Source of the DNA: an uncultured Corynebacterium sp.
Lineage (GTDB): Bacteria; Actinomycetota; Actinomycetes; Mycobacteriales; Mycobacteriaceae
Reading direction: 5' to 3'
Length of the DNA stretch: 22,915 nt
Assembly: GCF_943914615.1 (NCBI RefSeq)
Contig: NZ_CALUCS010000026.1
Coordinates: forward strand, 1 to 22,915
Below are positions 1-8,900 of the stretch, in pieces; the stretch's first letter is position 1, and every line of letters starts with the position of its first letter. The translations under genes and the position numbers were made by a program. The notes under the pieces are model-generated. The model searched no databases and had not been told where the DNA came from. It worked only from the letters and a program-made list of their open reading frames with translations.

Positions 1-87
1 GGATCAAATAACCGCAACACGCCCGGAAAAGACACACTTTTCTTTACTTAACCCCTTACGGAGCTTCGACCTTTCGAGCCCCCGCAA

Positions 88-128
88 GACAAAACCCCAT
101 GGCCGGCGGGTAACCACTGGCCACGGGG
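88..128 (-). terminator. Rho-independent terminator of first tRNA-Arg
   Basis: Read on the minus strand, just after the tRNA 3' end, the arms CCCCGTGGCC and GGCCATGGGG pair over 10 bp with one G-U and are followed by TTTTGTCTTG. Position and T-tract fit an intrinsic terminator for the tRNA-Arg at 136-208. Confidence 0.75.
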
Positions 129-135
129 AAATTTG

Positions 136-208
136 TGCGCCCGGAGGGATTCGAACCCCCAACCTTCTGATCCGTAGTCAGATGCTCTATCCGTTGAGCT
201 ACGGGCGC
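136..208 (-). tRNA. tRNA-Arg (anticodon ACG), copy 1
   Basis: The reverse complement folds as a 73-nt cloverleaf. The acceptor arms are GCGCCCG and CGGGCGC with discriminator A, the T-arm contains GGTTCGAATCC, and the anticodon loop CTACGGA gives ACG, which reads CGN arginine codons (A34 is normally edited to inosine). CCA is not encoded. It is identical over all 73 nt to the copy at 477-549, with unrelated flanks. Confidence 0.97.
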
Positions 209-397
209 ATCACCGCTGCCCCAAAGGGCATCGATTAGGTCTGCAAGGTTGCCCTTGCAACGCAAATTAACTTTACACACCGGGGGCGCAAAACAACAAA
301 TCCCCGCCTCACCAGCGGAAATGAAACCTCGTCTGCCACGCAAACAAGGCAGTGCACCTCGGCCGGAGCGGAGAAGATCTGCCGACGCTGTGCGCAA

Positions 398-438
398 AGC
401 AAACCCCCACGACCGGCGTAAACCGCCGGCCGCAGGGG
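398..438 (-). terminator. Rho-independent terminator of second tRNA-Arg
   Basis: On the minus strand, downstream of the tRNA at 477-549, CGGCCGGCG pairs with CGCCGGTCG around a GTTTA loop. Outer CCCC/GGGG pairs and the tract GTTTGCTTTG follow. The T-tract is interrupted, so efficiency is uncertain. Confidence 0.6.
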
Positions 439-476
439 CAAACCGTCAGGAACCAAAGTCCCAAGCGGGAAAATCG

Positions 477-549
477 TGCGCCCGGAGGGATTCGAACCCC
501 CAACCTTCTGATCCGTAGTCAGATGCTCTATCCGTTGAGCTACGGGCGC
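477..549 (-). tRNA. tRNA-Arg (anticodon ACG), copy 2
   Basis: Same 73-nt cloverleaf as 136-208 with no base difference, offset by 341 bp. Acceptor stem GCGCCCG/CGGGCGC, anticodon loop CTACGGA, discriminator A, no encoded CCA. Each copy has its own terminator, so the two are probably separate transcription units. Confidence 0.97.
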
Positions 550-717
550 TTGGAAACTTCGACAAAGTGCTTCACGCCGGCACAATCCCAGCGGACCACC
601 ACAGGCGCACCACACGCCCCACAACACTGTCCGCAGCTGTTTGCCCCGGAACCTCACCACAAGTAACCGGGCAGCTTTTGTGGGCAGCTCTGGCGCTGAC
701 GCACTCTGTCGAAGTTG

Positions 718-802
718 CGGAGGCGACAGGATTTGAACCTGCGGTCCCCTAAGGGACAACTCCTTAGCAGGGAGCCCCATTCGGCCGCTCTGGCACGCCT
801 CC
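718..802 (-). tRNA. tRNA-Ser (anticodon GCU)
   Basis: The reverse complement begins GGAGGCG and ends CGCCTCC with discriminator G. The anticodon stem CTCC/GGAG holds the loop CTGCTAA, so the anticodon is GCU and reads AGC/AGU. The long variable arm (GUCCC...GGGAC type) is typical of class II tRNA-Ser. The length is 85 nt and CCA is not encoded. I could not pick out a convincing terminator below it. Confidence 0.96.
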
Positions 803-933
803 GAACGTCGTATCGCAGCACTGTTTCCAGATACCACAATCTCGACCGAACTTAGACTACACAACCTGCCCACCTTCCCCAAAATCCCGCCCACTCACTG
901 AAGCCTCCCCGAAGCCCTGTCCCCGGCGCCCAC

Positions 934-947
934 TACACTGTGCAGTA
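934..947 (+). promoter_or_regulatory. -10 element of a leaderless pat promoter
   Basis: TACACT at 934-939 sits exactly 7 nt upstream of the A of the pat ATG at 947, with no purine-rich Shine-Dalgarno sequence in the preceding 20 bases. In Actinobacteria a TANNNT box 6-8 nt before the start codon is the usual signature of a leaderless mRNA. No good -35 hexamer is visible. Confidence 0.55.
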
Positions 948-2134
948 TGATTCGCCCCGATCTTTCCTCCCTGCCCGCATACGTCCCCGGCTCCACCCAA
1001 CCGGGCGCGCTGAAGTTGGCTTCCAACGAGTCTTCGCTGTCGCCGTTGCCTTCTGTTAGTGCCGTTATTAATGACGCCACCTCAAACCTCAACCGCTACC
1101 CGGACATGGCTTCGGGCGCGTTGCGTGGGAAGCTCGCGCAGTGGTTGGGCGTGGACCTCGACAATGTCGCCGTGGGCAACGGCAGTTCCGCCCTGTGCCA
1201 GCAGCTGGTGCAGGCCACATGCAAGGACGGCGATGAGGTTGTGTACGCCTGGCGGTCGTTCGAGGCATACCCGATCTTGTGCAAGATTGCCGGTGCGGTT
1301 GGGGTGGGTGTACCGCTGAAGAGTGGGCGTCATGACCTCAAGGCAATGAGCGACGCAATCGGCGAGCGTACGCGCTTGGTTTTTGTGTGCAACCCGAATA
1401 ATCCGACGGGCACGACGGTGAGCCGCGACGAGTTCCGTGAGTTCATGGGGCGCGTGCCTGCGGACGTGACGGTTGTGCTGGATGAGGCCTATGTGGAGTA
1501 CAACCGGGATGCGGAGTCTCCGGTGGCGCTGGAGGAGCTGCAGCGCTACCCGAACCTGGCGGTGTGCCGGACGTTCTCGAAGGCGTATGGGCTGGCGGGC
1601 CTGCGGCTGGGTTACCTGGTCGGCCCGGCAGAGCTGGTGGAGGCCGTAAATAAGGTGGGGATTCCTTTCGGCGTGAACGCGCTGGCGCAGACGGCGGGGA
1701 TCGCGAGCGTGGAGGCGCAGGGCGAGCTGGCCGCGCGCGTGGACGCGACGGTGGCGGAGCGCGAGCAGGTGGAAGCGTACCTGGCGGGGGTTGTTCCGGC
1801 TGGGGGCGCAGGCGACAGCACGGGCGCCGACGAGGCCGGGGCAGCCGAGCCGCTGACGTACCCGTCGCAAGCGAACTTTGTGTGGCTGAACGCGGGCGAG
1901 CGCGCGGAGGCGCTGGATGAGGCGCTGAAGCGCGAGGGTGTCATCGCGCGGTGTTTCGCGGGCGAGGGCGTGCGCGTGACGGTGACGACGGGGGAGGAGA
2001 CGGATGTGCTGCTCCGCGCGCTGGAGCGTGCGCTGCCTGCCGCCGGGCTGGTTGGGGCTGGCGTGCAGGGCGCCGACGTGGATGCAATTAACCGCGCCAC
2101 GTCCGCCGACCAGGCATTCCCGCAGGCTGACTAG
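947..2134 (+). CDS. pat: Aromatic aminotransferase, HisC-like fold I (Pat)
   Basis: PLP-dependent fold type I aminotransferase of the HisC/Pat branch. In corynebacteria Pat transaminates phenylpyruvate and related aromatic keto acids; histidinol phosphate is the alternative substrate in this family. Visible motifs are the cofactor-binding NPNNPTG (149-155), DEAY (179-182), the catalytic lysine in TFSKAYG (K212) and the arginine in GLRLGY. At 395 residues it is longer than the roughly 340-360 usual in the family. The excess is a Gly/Ala/Asp-rich insert near residues 283-305 and a tail of about 30 residues after the last conserved block. The ATG is preceded by a correctly spaced -10 box and no ribosome-binding site, suggesting a leaderless transcript. 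The next gene starts 4 nt after the stop, so they are probably cotranscribed. Pat rather than HisC is preferred because no other his genes are nearby; sequence alone cannot exclude HisC. Confidence 0.88.
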   Translation: MIRPDLSSLPAYVPGSTQPGALKLASNESSLSPLPSVSAVINDATSNLNRYPDMASGALRGKLAQWLGVDLDNVAVGNGSSALCQQLVQATCKDGDEVVYAWRSFEAYPILCKIAGAVGVGVPLKSGRHDLKAMSDAIGERTRLVFVCNPNNPTGTTVSRDEFREFMGRVPADVTVVLDEAYVEYNRDAESPVALEELQRYPNLAVCRTFSKAYGLAGLRLGYLVGPAELVEAVNKVGIPFGVNALAQTAGIASVEAQGELAARVDATVAEREQVEAYLAGVVPAGGAGDSTGADEAGAAEPLTYPSQANFVWLNAGERAEALDEALKREGVIARCFAGEGVRVTVTTGEETDVLLRALERALPAAGLVGAGVQGADVDAINRATSADQAFPQAD

Positions 2135-2138
2135 CGCC

Positions 2139-2906
2139 GTGCATCCGGAGGATCCGACGCGCATCCCTGCCGTGGTGGAGCGTCTGCGCGCGGCGTGGGA
2201 GGCTCAGCCTTCGGTGCCGTTTGCGCAGTTGTGGGCTCAGTTGGAGTCGGTGGGCGTGGGCTTCAACGCCACCGACGCGGAGCTGGTGGAGGCGTGCGAT
2301 GAGTTATTGCGCCGTCACCCTTATTCTTTCGCCCCAGTCCTGCCGGGGGCGCTCTCTGACGTGCCTAGTGACGCCCCTTCGGCCTCCCCTGCCCCGCGCA
2401 CTGTGGTGGTAGAGACGGCCGATCCGGGGCCGGTGGTGACACTTTCCGTGGAGCCGGGGGCGCCGCTGGGGTGGGCAGTTGTGCGTGGCCGGCGTGCGGG
2501 GGTTCAGCCGGTAGTGTGGCGTTTTCGGGCGGTGCGGGCGTGCCGGGCGGGGGCTCCTTTGATGGTGGAGGATGCGGAGGGGTTCGTGCATCGACTGGGC
2601 GTGGTGGAGCGTTTGACGTCTGCGGGGTTTGCGGTGGCTCCGGGGCAGAATGCGACTGCGCTGGAGGGTTTGCGGCGCGCGGAGTTGGGGGATCGGGAAT
2701 TTGTGGTGCGTTTTGAGGATGATTCGTGGGCGCTAGTGGGGCACGCTTTGTGGTGTTTTCGGGTGGGACGACGCGCGGTGGATGCGCGGAGGTTGAAGTG
2801 GGTGGGGTTTGAGTCTGGAATGCCAGGAGCCCCGCTCCTGGTGCGTACACCGGGAGCGGGCCTCAAGGAGTTGCCGCTTGTCGCGGAGGTTTTCCGCGCC
2901 AGCTAG
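2139..2906 (+). CDS. Conserved-looking hypothetical protein downstream of pat
   Basis: I do not recognise this 255-residue protein. A GTG 4 nt after the pat stop (VHPEDPTRIPAVVERLRAAW...) is the natural start; the frame is open farther upstream, but only inside pat. Residues 1-60 look alpha-helical and resemble a small recognition domain (an AWEAQPSVPFAQLWAQL... region, then DAELVEACDELLRRHP). A Pro/Ser-rich linker follows near 65-90. The remainder is rich in Val, Gly and Arg and probably beta-stranded (VVTLSVEPGAPLGWAVVRGRR, then WALVGHALWCFRVGRRAV). There is no signal peptide, membrane segment or enzyme motif, so it should be cytoplasmic. Translational coupling to pat is likely. Hairpins at 2915-2962 follow the stop. 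The coding status is well supported by the operon position and strong GC3 bias; the function is unknown. Confidence 0.75.
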   Translation: MHPEDPTRIPAVVERLRAAWEAQPSVPFAQLWAQLESVGVGFNATDAELVEACDELLRRHPYSFAPVLPGALSDVPSDAPSASPAPRTVVVETADPGPVVTLSVEPGAPLGWAVVRGRRAGVQPVVWRFRAVRACRAGAPLMVEDAEGFVHRLGVVERLTSAGFAVAPGQNATALEGLRRAELGDREFVVRFEDDSWALVGHALWCFRVGRRAVDARRLKWVGFESGMPGAPLLVRTPGAGLKELPLVAEVFRAS

Positions 2907-2914
2907 GCGGGGGT

Positions 2915-2936
2915 AGCTAGCCCGGGCGGGCTAGCT
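2915..2936. terminator. Hairpin between convergent genes
   Basis: Perfect 10-bp inverted repeat AGCTAGCCCG / CGGGCTAGCT with a 2-nt nominal loop, right after the stop at 2906 and before the convergent surface-protein gene. Only a short TT follows on the plus strand, so it is a plausible but weak terminator. Confidence 0.5.
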
Positions 2937-2942
2937 TTGGGG

Positions 2943-2962
2943 GCTAACCCTGTGGGGTTAGC
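2943..2962. terminator. Second hairpin, 3' of the surface-protein gene
   Basis: GCTAACCC and GGGTTAGC form an 8-bp stem with a 4-nt loop, 10 nt beyond the stop of the minus-strand surface-protein gene. It lies between the two convergent genes and could end transcription from either side. No clear T-tract on either strand. Confidence 0.45.
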
Positions 2963-2972
2963 TCGGTGGGGG

Positions 2973-5900
2973 TTAGCTCTGGCGGCGGCGCAGTGCCATC
3001 AGGGCACCACCCAGGGCCAGGGCGATCACAGACGCACCCAGCGTGATGGCCAGGCCGGACACACCGGTCACAGCCAGGCTGCCACCACGGGAACCAGCCT
3101 CGGTGCTCTGGGAAGTAGCACCAGTGCTGCCGTTGCCAGCACTCTGGTTGCCAGCGTTACCCTTGCCAGCACCCTGATCACCAGCGTTGCCCTTACCCGG
3201 CTTCTCAGCACCAGGCTTACCCGGCTTAGCCTCACCCGGCTTGCCCGGAGCAGAGGAGCCAGCACCATCACCGTGGTTGCCCAGCAGGGCACCAATCAGG
3301 CCGGAGCCAACAATCGTGCCACCAATGATGGCGCCGATCTTGTTCGGATCATCCAGAGAACCAGACGGACCACCCGGCTCGTTGTCCTCAGGATCCTTGA
3401 TCTCTACCTCAACGGTGTCAATCACATTACCCTCAGGATCCTTCACCTCAACGACAATCTTGTCGCCCGGCTTCGCACCCTCATTCGGAGTCACCGTAAT
3501 GGTGCCATCCTCACCAATCTCAGCCGTACCCGGACCGTCAGTCACGTCAACGGTCGTGCCCTCCGGAACATCGCCACCGGTGTTCGGGATCTCAACCGGC
3601 TCATCCGGAGTAGTAGAGGTATCCTCCCAATCCGGCTTCTTATCCGAATCATCGTCACCACCGTTAGGATCCTTGATCTCCACCTCAACGGTGTCAATCA
3701 CATTACCCTCAGGATCCTTCACCTCAACGACAATCTTGTCGCCCGGCTTCGCACCCTCATTCGGAGTCACCGTAATGGTGCCATCCTCACCAATCTCAGC
3801 CGTACCCGGACCGTCAGTCACGTCAACGGTCGTGCCCTCCGGAACATCGCCACCGGTGTTCGGGATCTCAACCGGCTCATCCGGAGTAGTAGAGGTATCC
3901 TCCCAATCCGGCTTCTTATCCGAATCATCGTCACCACCGTTAGGATCCTTGATCTCCACCTCAACGGTGTCAATCACATTACCCTCAGGATCCTTCACCT
4001 CAACGACAATCTTGTCGCCCGGCTTCGCACCCTCATTCGGAGTCACCGTAATGGTGCCATCCTCACCAATCTCAGCCGTACCCGGACCGTCAGTCACGTC
4101 AACGGTCGTGCCCTCCGGAACATCGCCACCGGTGTTCGGGATCTCAACCGGCTTATCCGGAGTGGTGGTGGTGTCCTCCCACTTCGGATCCTCAGCCGGA
4201 GCGTCCGGCTGCGGCTTGTCGTTCGGGTCCTTCGGGTCGGTGCCCTTCTCCTTCTCTTCCTCGTCGGTGAAGCCGTCGCCGTCATCATCGTCGTCCGTGG
4301 AGTCCGGCTTGCCGTCGGCATCGGTGTCGAGGTTGAACACTGCGTTAGCGGTGTCGTCGCTCGTCGCGGTGCCATCTGGGTAGGTGACGACGATCGGAAC
4401 GATGACCTGCTCCTGGCGTGCTCCGTCCGGACCAGCCGGGACGACCGTAGCCGTCACGGTGCCGGTCTCCGGGTCGACCTCGAAGGTCCAGCCGTGCGGC
4501 GCAACGAAGTTCTCGGCGATGGAGAACTCGGTGCCCTCTGGCTTCGGCTCGCCGGTGAAAGTGACGTCACTGGTGACGGACTGGTCAGCCGGAACGGTCT
4601 TCTCCTCGTAGCTCGGCTGGAAGTCATTCACCGGCGCCTCAGGCTTGGAGTTCGGGTCCTTCGGATCGGAGCCGTTGTCCTTCTCTTCCTGGTCGGTGAC
4701 GCCGTCACCGTCGTCATCCTCGTCGGTGGTGTCCGGGGTGCCGTCCTTGTCGGTGTCCAGCAGGAACGTTGCGTTCGCAACGTCATCGCCAGTTGCGTTG
4801 GCGGACTCTGGGTACTTCACCAGAACCGGAACAACCAGCTCTTCCTGGCGTGCACCATCCGGGCCAGCCTCAACCACCGTCGCGGTTACCTGGCCGGTCG
4901 CCTCGTCAACCTCAATCTTCCAGCCGTGCGGCACGGTGTAGCTCGGGTCGAGGACGTACTTGGTGCCCTCCGGTGCGGTCTGATCCTCTGGGTAAGCGAT
5001 CTCCGCGGTCTTGGAGCCACCAGCCGGAACAACGACCGGATCACCGTAAGACGGACGGTAGTCCACCTCTTCAGGGGTTTCTGGCGCATCCGGCTCCTCA
5101 ACGGTAACCGTCACATCGACGTTGTCCTTAGAACCATCCGGGTAAGTCACCTCAACAGGAACAGTGATCTTGTCACCCGGGTTCGCATCTTCAGGGATGG
5201 TCACCTTGACGGAACCATCCTCGTTGACGGTCACACCCTCCGGAGCGTTCTCGCCAGGGCCGAAGGTCGTACCCTCAGGAGCCGTAGTTGGGTTACCGTC
5301 CTTGTCCTTGAACTCAGGAGCAGGAACCGTCACATCCTCACCCGGCTTACCAGAACCATCCTCGTAACCAGGCTCAACAGTTGCAGCATCGGTGGGGTTA
5401 CCCGGCTGCAGCGGAGTTGCCGGAATCGAGCCCTTATCCTTCGGGTTAGAGCCCTTTTCCTCCTCCTGCTCGTCGGTGTAGCCGTCGTTATCGTCGTCGT
5501 TATCCTTAGAGTCCGGGACGGTGTCATTATCGGTGTCCAGCTCAAACTTCGCCTTGGCGTTGTCCTCGCTGCCATCCGGGTAGGTCACCGTGACCGGAAC
5601 ATCGAACTCCTCAACGGTGTCCTTGTTCAGCTTCGACTCATCCGGGAAGGTAACGGTGACCTCACCGGTGTTCTCGTCGATCTTGACCTCGTAGCCCTCA
5701 GGAGCAGTGAAGTCCTCAGAGATCTTGAACTTCGAACCCTCAGGAGCGTCGACCTTCTCCTCAGTCGGCTCACCATTCTCGTCCTTGCCGGCCTTCGTGA
5801 AGGTCGGAGAAGACTTCGTCTCCTCACCAGGAACAACCAGCTTGCCCTCGTACTCAGGCTCGAAGACGCCGTTGTCCTTCTCGGTCACCGTGACAGTGAC

Positions 5901-8900
5901 GTCGACGTTGTCCTTCGAACCATCCGGGTAGGTCACAACAACCGGAACAGTGATCTCGTCACCAGGGGTCGCATCCTCAGGAACCGGAACAGTGATCTCA
6001 CCAGTGTTCTCATCAACCGTCACACCCTCAGGAGCATCATCACCAGGAGTGAACTTCGTGCCCTCAGGAGCCTCAGTCGGGTTACCGTCCTTATCAGTGA
6101 AGGAAGGAGCATCGATCTTGACGTCGCTGCCCGGCTTACCCGAACCATCCTCGTAACCAGGCTCGAAAACGCCGTTGTCCTTGTCGGTCACCGTGACGGT
6201 GACATCGACGTTGTCCTTAGAACCATCCGGGTAAGTCACCTCAACAGGAACAGTGATCTTGTCACCCGGGTTCGCATCTTCAGGGATGGTCACCTTGACG
6301 GAACCATCCTCGTTGACGGTCACACCCTCCGGAGCGTTCTCGCCAGGGCCGAAGGTCGTACCCTCAGGAGCCGTAGTTGGGTTACCGTCCTTGTCCTTGA
6401 ACTCAGGAGCAGGAACCGTCACATCCTCACCCGGCTTACCAGAACCATCCTCGTAACCAGGCTCAACAGTTGCAGCATCGGTGGGGTTACCCGGCTGCAG
6501 CGGAGTTGCCGGAATCGAGCCCTTATCCTTCGGGTTAGAGCCCTTTTCCTCCTCCTGCTCGTCGGTGTAGCCGTCGTTATCGTCGTCGTTATCCTTAGAG
6601 TCCGGGACGGTGTCATTATCGGTGTCCAGCTCAAACTTCGCCTTGGCGTTGTCCTCGCTGCCATCCGGGTAGGTCACCGTGACCGGAACATCGAACTCCT
6701 CAACGGTGTCCTTGTTCAGCTTCGACTCATCCGGGAAGGTAACGGTGACCTCACCGGTGTTCTCGTCGATCTTGACCTCGTAGCCCTCAGGAGCAGTGAA
6801 GTCCTCAGAGATCTTGAACTTCGAACCCTCAGGAGCGTCGACCTTCTCCTCAGTCGGCTCACCATTCTCGTCCTTGCCGGCCTTCGTGAAGGTCGGAGAA
6901 GACTTCGTCTCCTCACCAGGAACAACCAGCTTGCCCTCGTACTCAGGCTCGAAGACGCCGTTGTCCTTCTCGGTCACCGTGACAGTGACGTCGACGTTGT
7001 CCTTCGAACCATCCGGGTAGGTCACAACAACCGGAACAGTGATCTCGTCACCAGGGGTCGCATCCTCAGGAACCGGAACAGTGATCTCACCAGTGTTCTC
7101 ATCAACCGTCACACCCTCAGGAGCATCATCACCAGGAGTGAACTTCGTGCCCTCAGGAGCCTCAGTCGGGTTACCGTCCTTATCAGTGAAGGAAGGAGCA
7201 TCGATCTTGACGTCGCTGCCCGGCTTACCCGAACCATCCTCGTAACCAGGCTCGAAGTGATCGTTCGTGTTCGGAACCTTCGGGTTGCTGTCGTCCTTGT
7301 CCGGGATGCCGTCGTTATCGTCATCCTCGTCCTCGGTGTCAGGCTTACCGTCACCATCGGTATCCAGCTTGAAGTTCGCATCCGTCTTATCGGTGCTGCC
7401 ATCAGGGTAGGTCACCGTAACAGGAACATCGAACTCTTCCGTGGTGTCCTTGTTCAGCTTGGACTCATCCGGGAACGTAACGGTGACCTCACCGGTGTTC
7501 TCATCGATCTTGACTTCGTAACCCTCAGGAGCAGTGAAGTCCTCCGGAATAGCGAACTTCGAACCCTCAGGAGCCTTGGCGTCCTTACCGTCCTTATCAG
7601 TGAAGGTCGGGGAAGACTTGGTTTCCTCACCAGGAACAACCAGCTTGTCCTCGTAAGACGGGGCGAACTCGTCGGCATCCTTGGTCACCAGGACAGTCCA
7701 TGCGGAAACATCGTTGCCACCGGAGACGAGGACCACGTTGAAGTAGTCGCCCTTCTTAGCATCCTTCGGGATGTCGAAGGTGCACGCGGCGACCTGGGCC
7801 TTTATGCCCTTGGACTGGTCGAGCTCACAGGTCTTGAGAACGTTGCCCTTCTGGTCACGCCACTCAACCTTCGACGACAGCGCCGACAGGTCGCCGTTGA
7901 GCTCCGGGGTCACCTTGGTGCCAGGGGCAGCAGGATTGTCGGTCGCGTTGTAGTCAGCCGTGATCGACACCGGAGTGTACGGCATGATGCCGTAGTTCAC
8001 GTTGTACAACGAGTTCAGGTTCTGGAACGGAAAACCATTGAAGTCGATCGGCAGCTGGTTCTCACCAGGGATTGCCGAGGCACGGAAGTTACCGCCGCCG
8101 TCGAAACGTCGGAAGATCGGGGTGTGGAAGCCTGTGTAGCCGTTCTGGACCACGCCGTCCTTGTTCTCAACCCACACAAAGACGTGGTCCGGGTTGAGGA
8201 TGTCTTCGCGTTTCTGACCCTTTTCGTACTTGCCGAAGCGCAGGGTGTAGTTGCCCTTGTTATCGGTCTTACCGTGGACGGTCTTGAGAATGTACTCGGG
8301 GTGATCCTCGAGCATCTTCTTGGTGGCGCCAGCCAGCTTGCCCGGGTCGTCCTTGTACTGCTCGTGCAGCTTCTGGTTCGCTGCGGCGCCGTCCTTGGTC
8401 AGCGTAGACGCGTAGACAGTGTAGCCGTCAGCAGCCTCATCAATACCGTTCATCGCGGGGCCAGTAGCCACAATGCCCTTGTCCGGGCCACCGGTCTCGA
8501 GCCATACACGACCCGAAATGGTGTTCGGGACCTTGGTCTGGGTAGAAGCCGCGCTGATCGGGCCTTCAGGGTCCTCAACGAGCTTGTCGCCCTTAGCGGC
8601 CATCCAGCTGGTTTCGTGGTTCGGCGGAACTTCCTGGAGGAACGCCGCCATCTGCTGGATGTTGCCGTCAGCTACAGCGAAGGAACCAAGCGGGCTCTCA
8701 ACCAGGCCGTTGAAAGAACCAGGGACGAAGCCGTTGGCCTGGCGGAACATGACAACCTTGTTGCCGCGATCATTGGTGAACGGCTCCACCCAGATACGGT
8801 GCTTCTGGTCAGTACGCGCGGCCCAGGTGTGCTCACGGCCCAGCTTGTCCTTCCAGGTGATGCCCTTACCCCCAGTACCGAATGCGAACGTGCCCTTGCC

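Noticed and set aside
1082..2164. A 360-codon minus-strand frame over pat.
   Set aside because: High-GC antisense shadow (His/Arg-rich) of a gene with all aminotransferase motifs.
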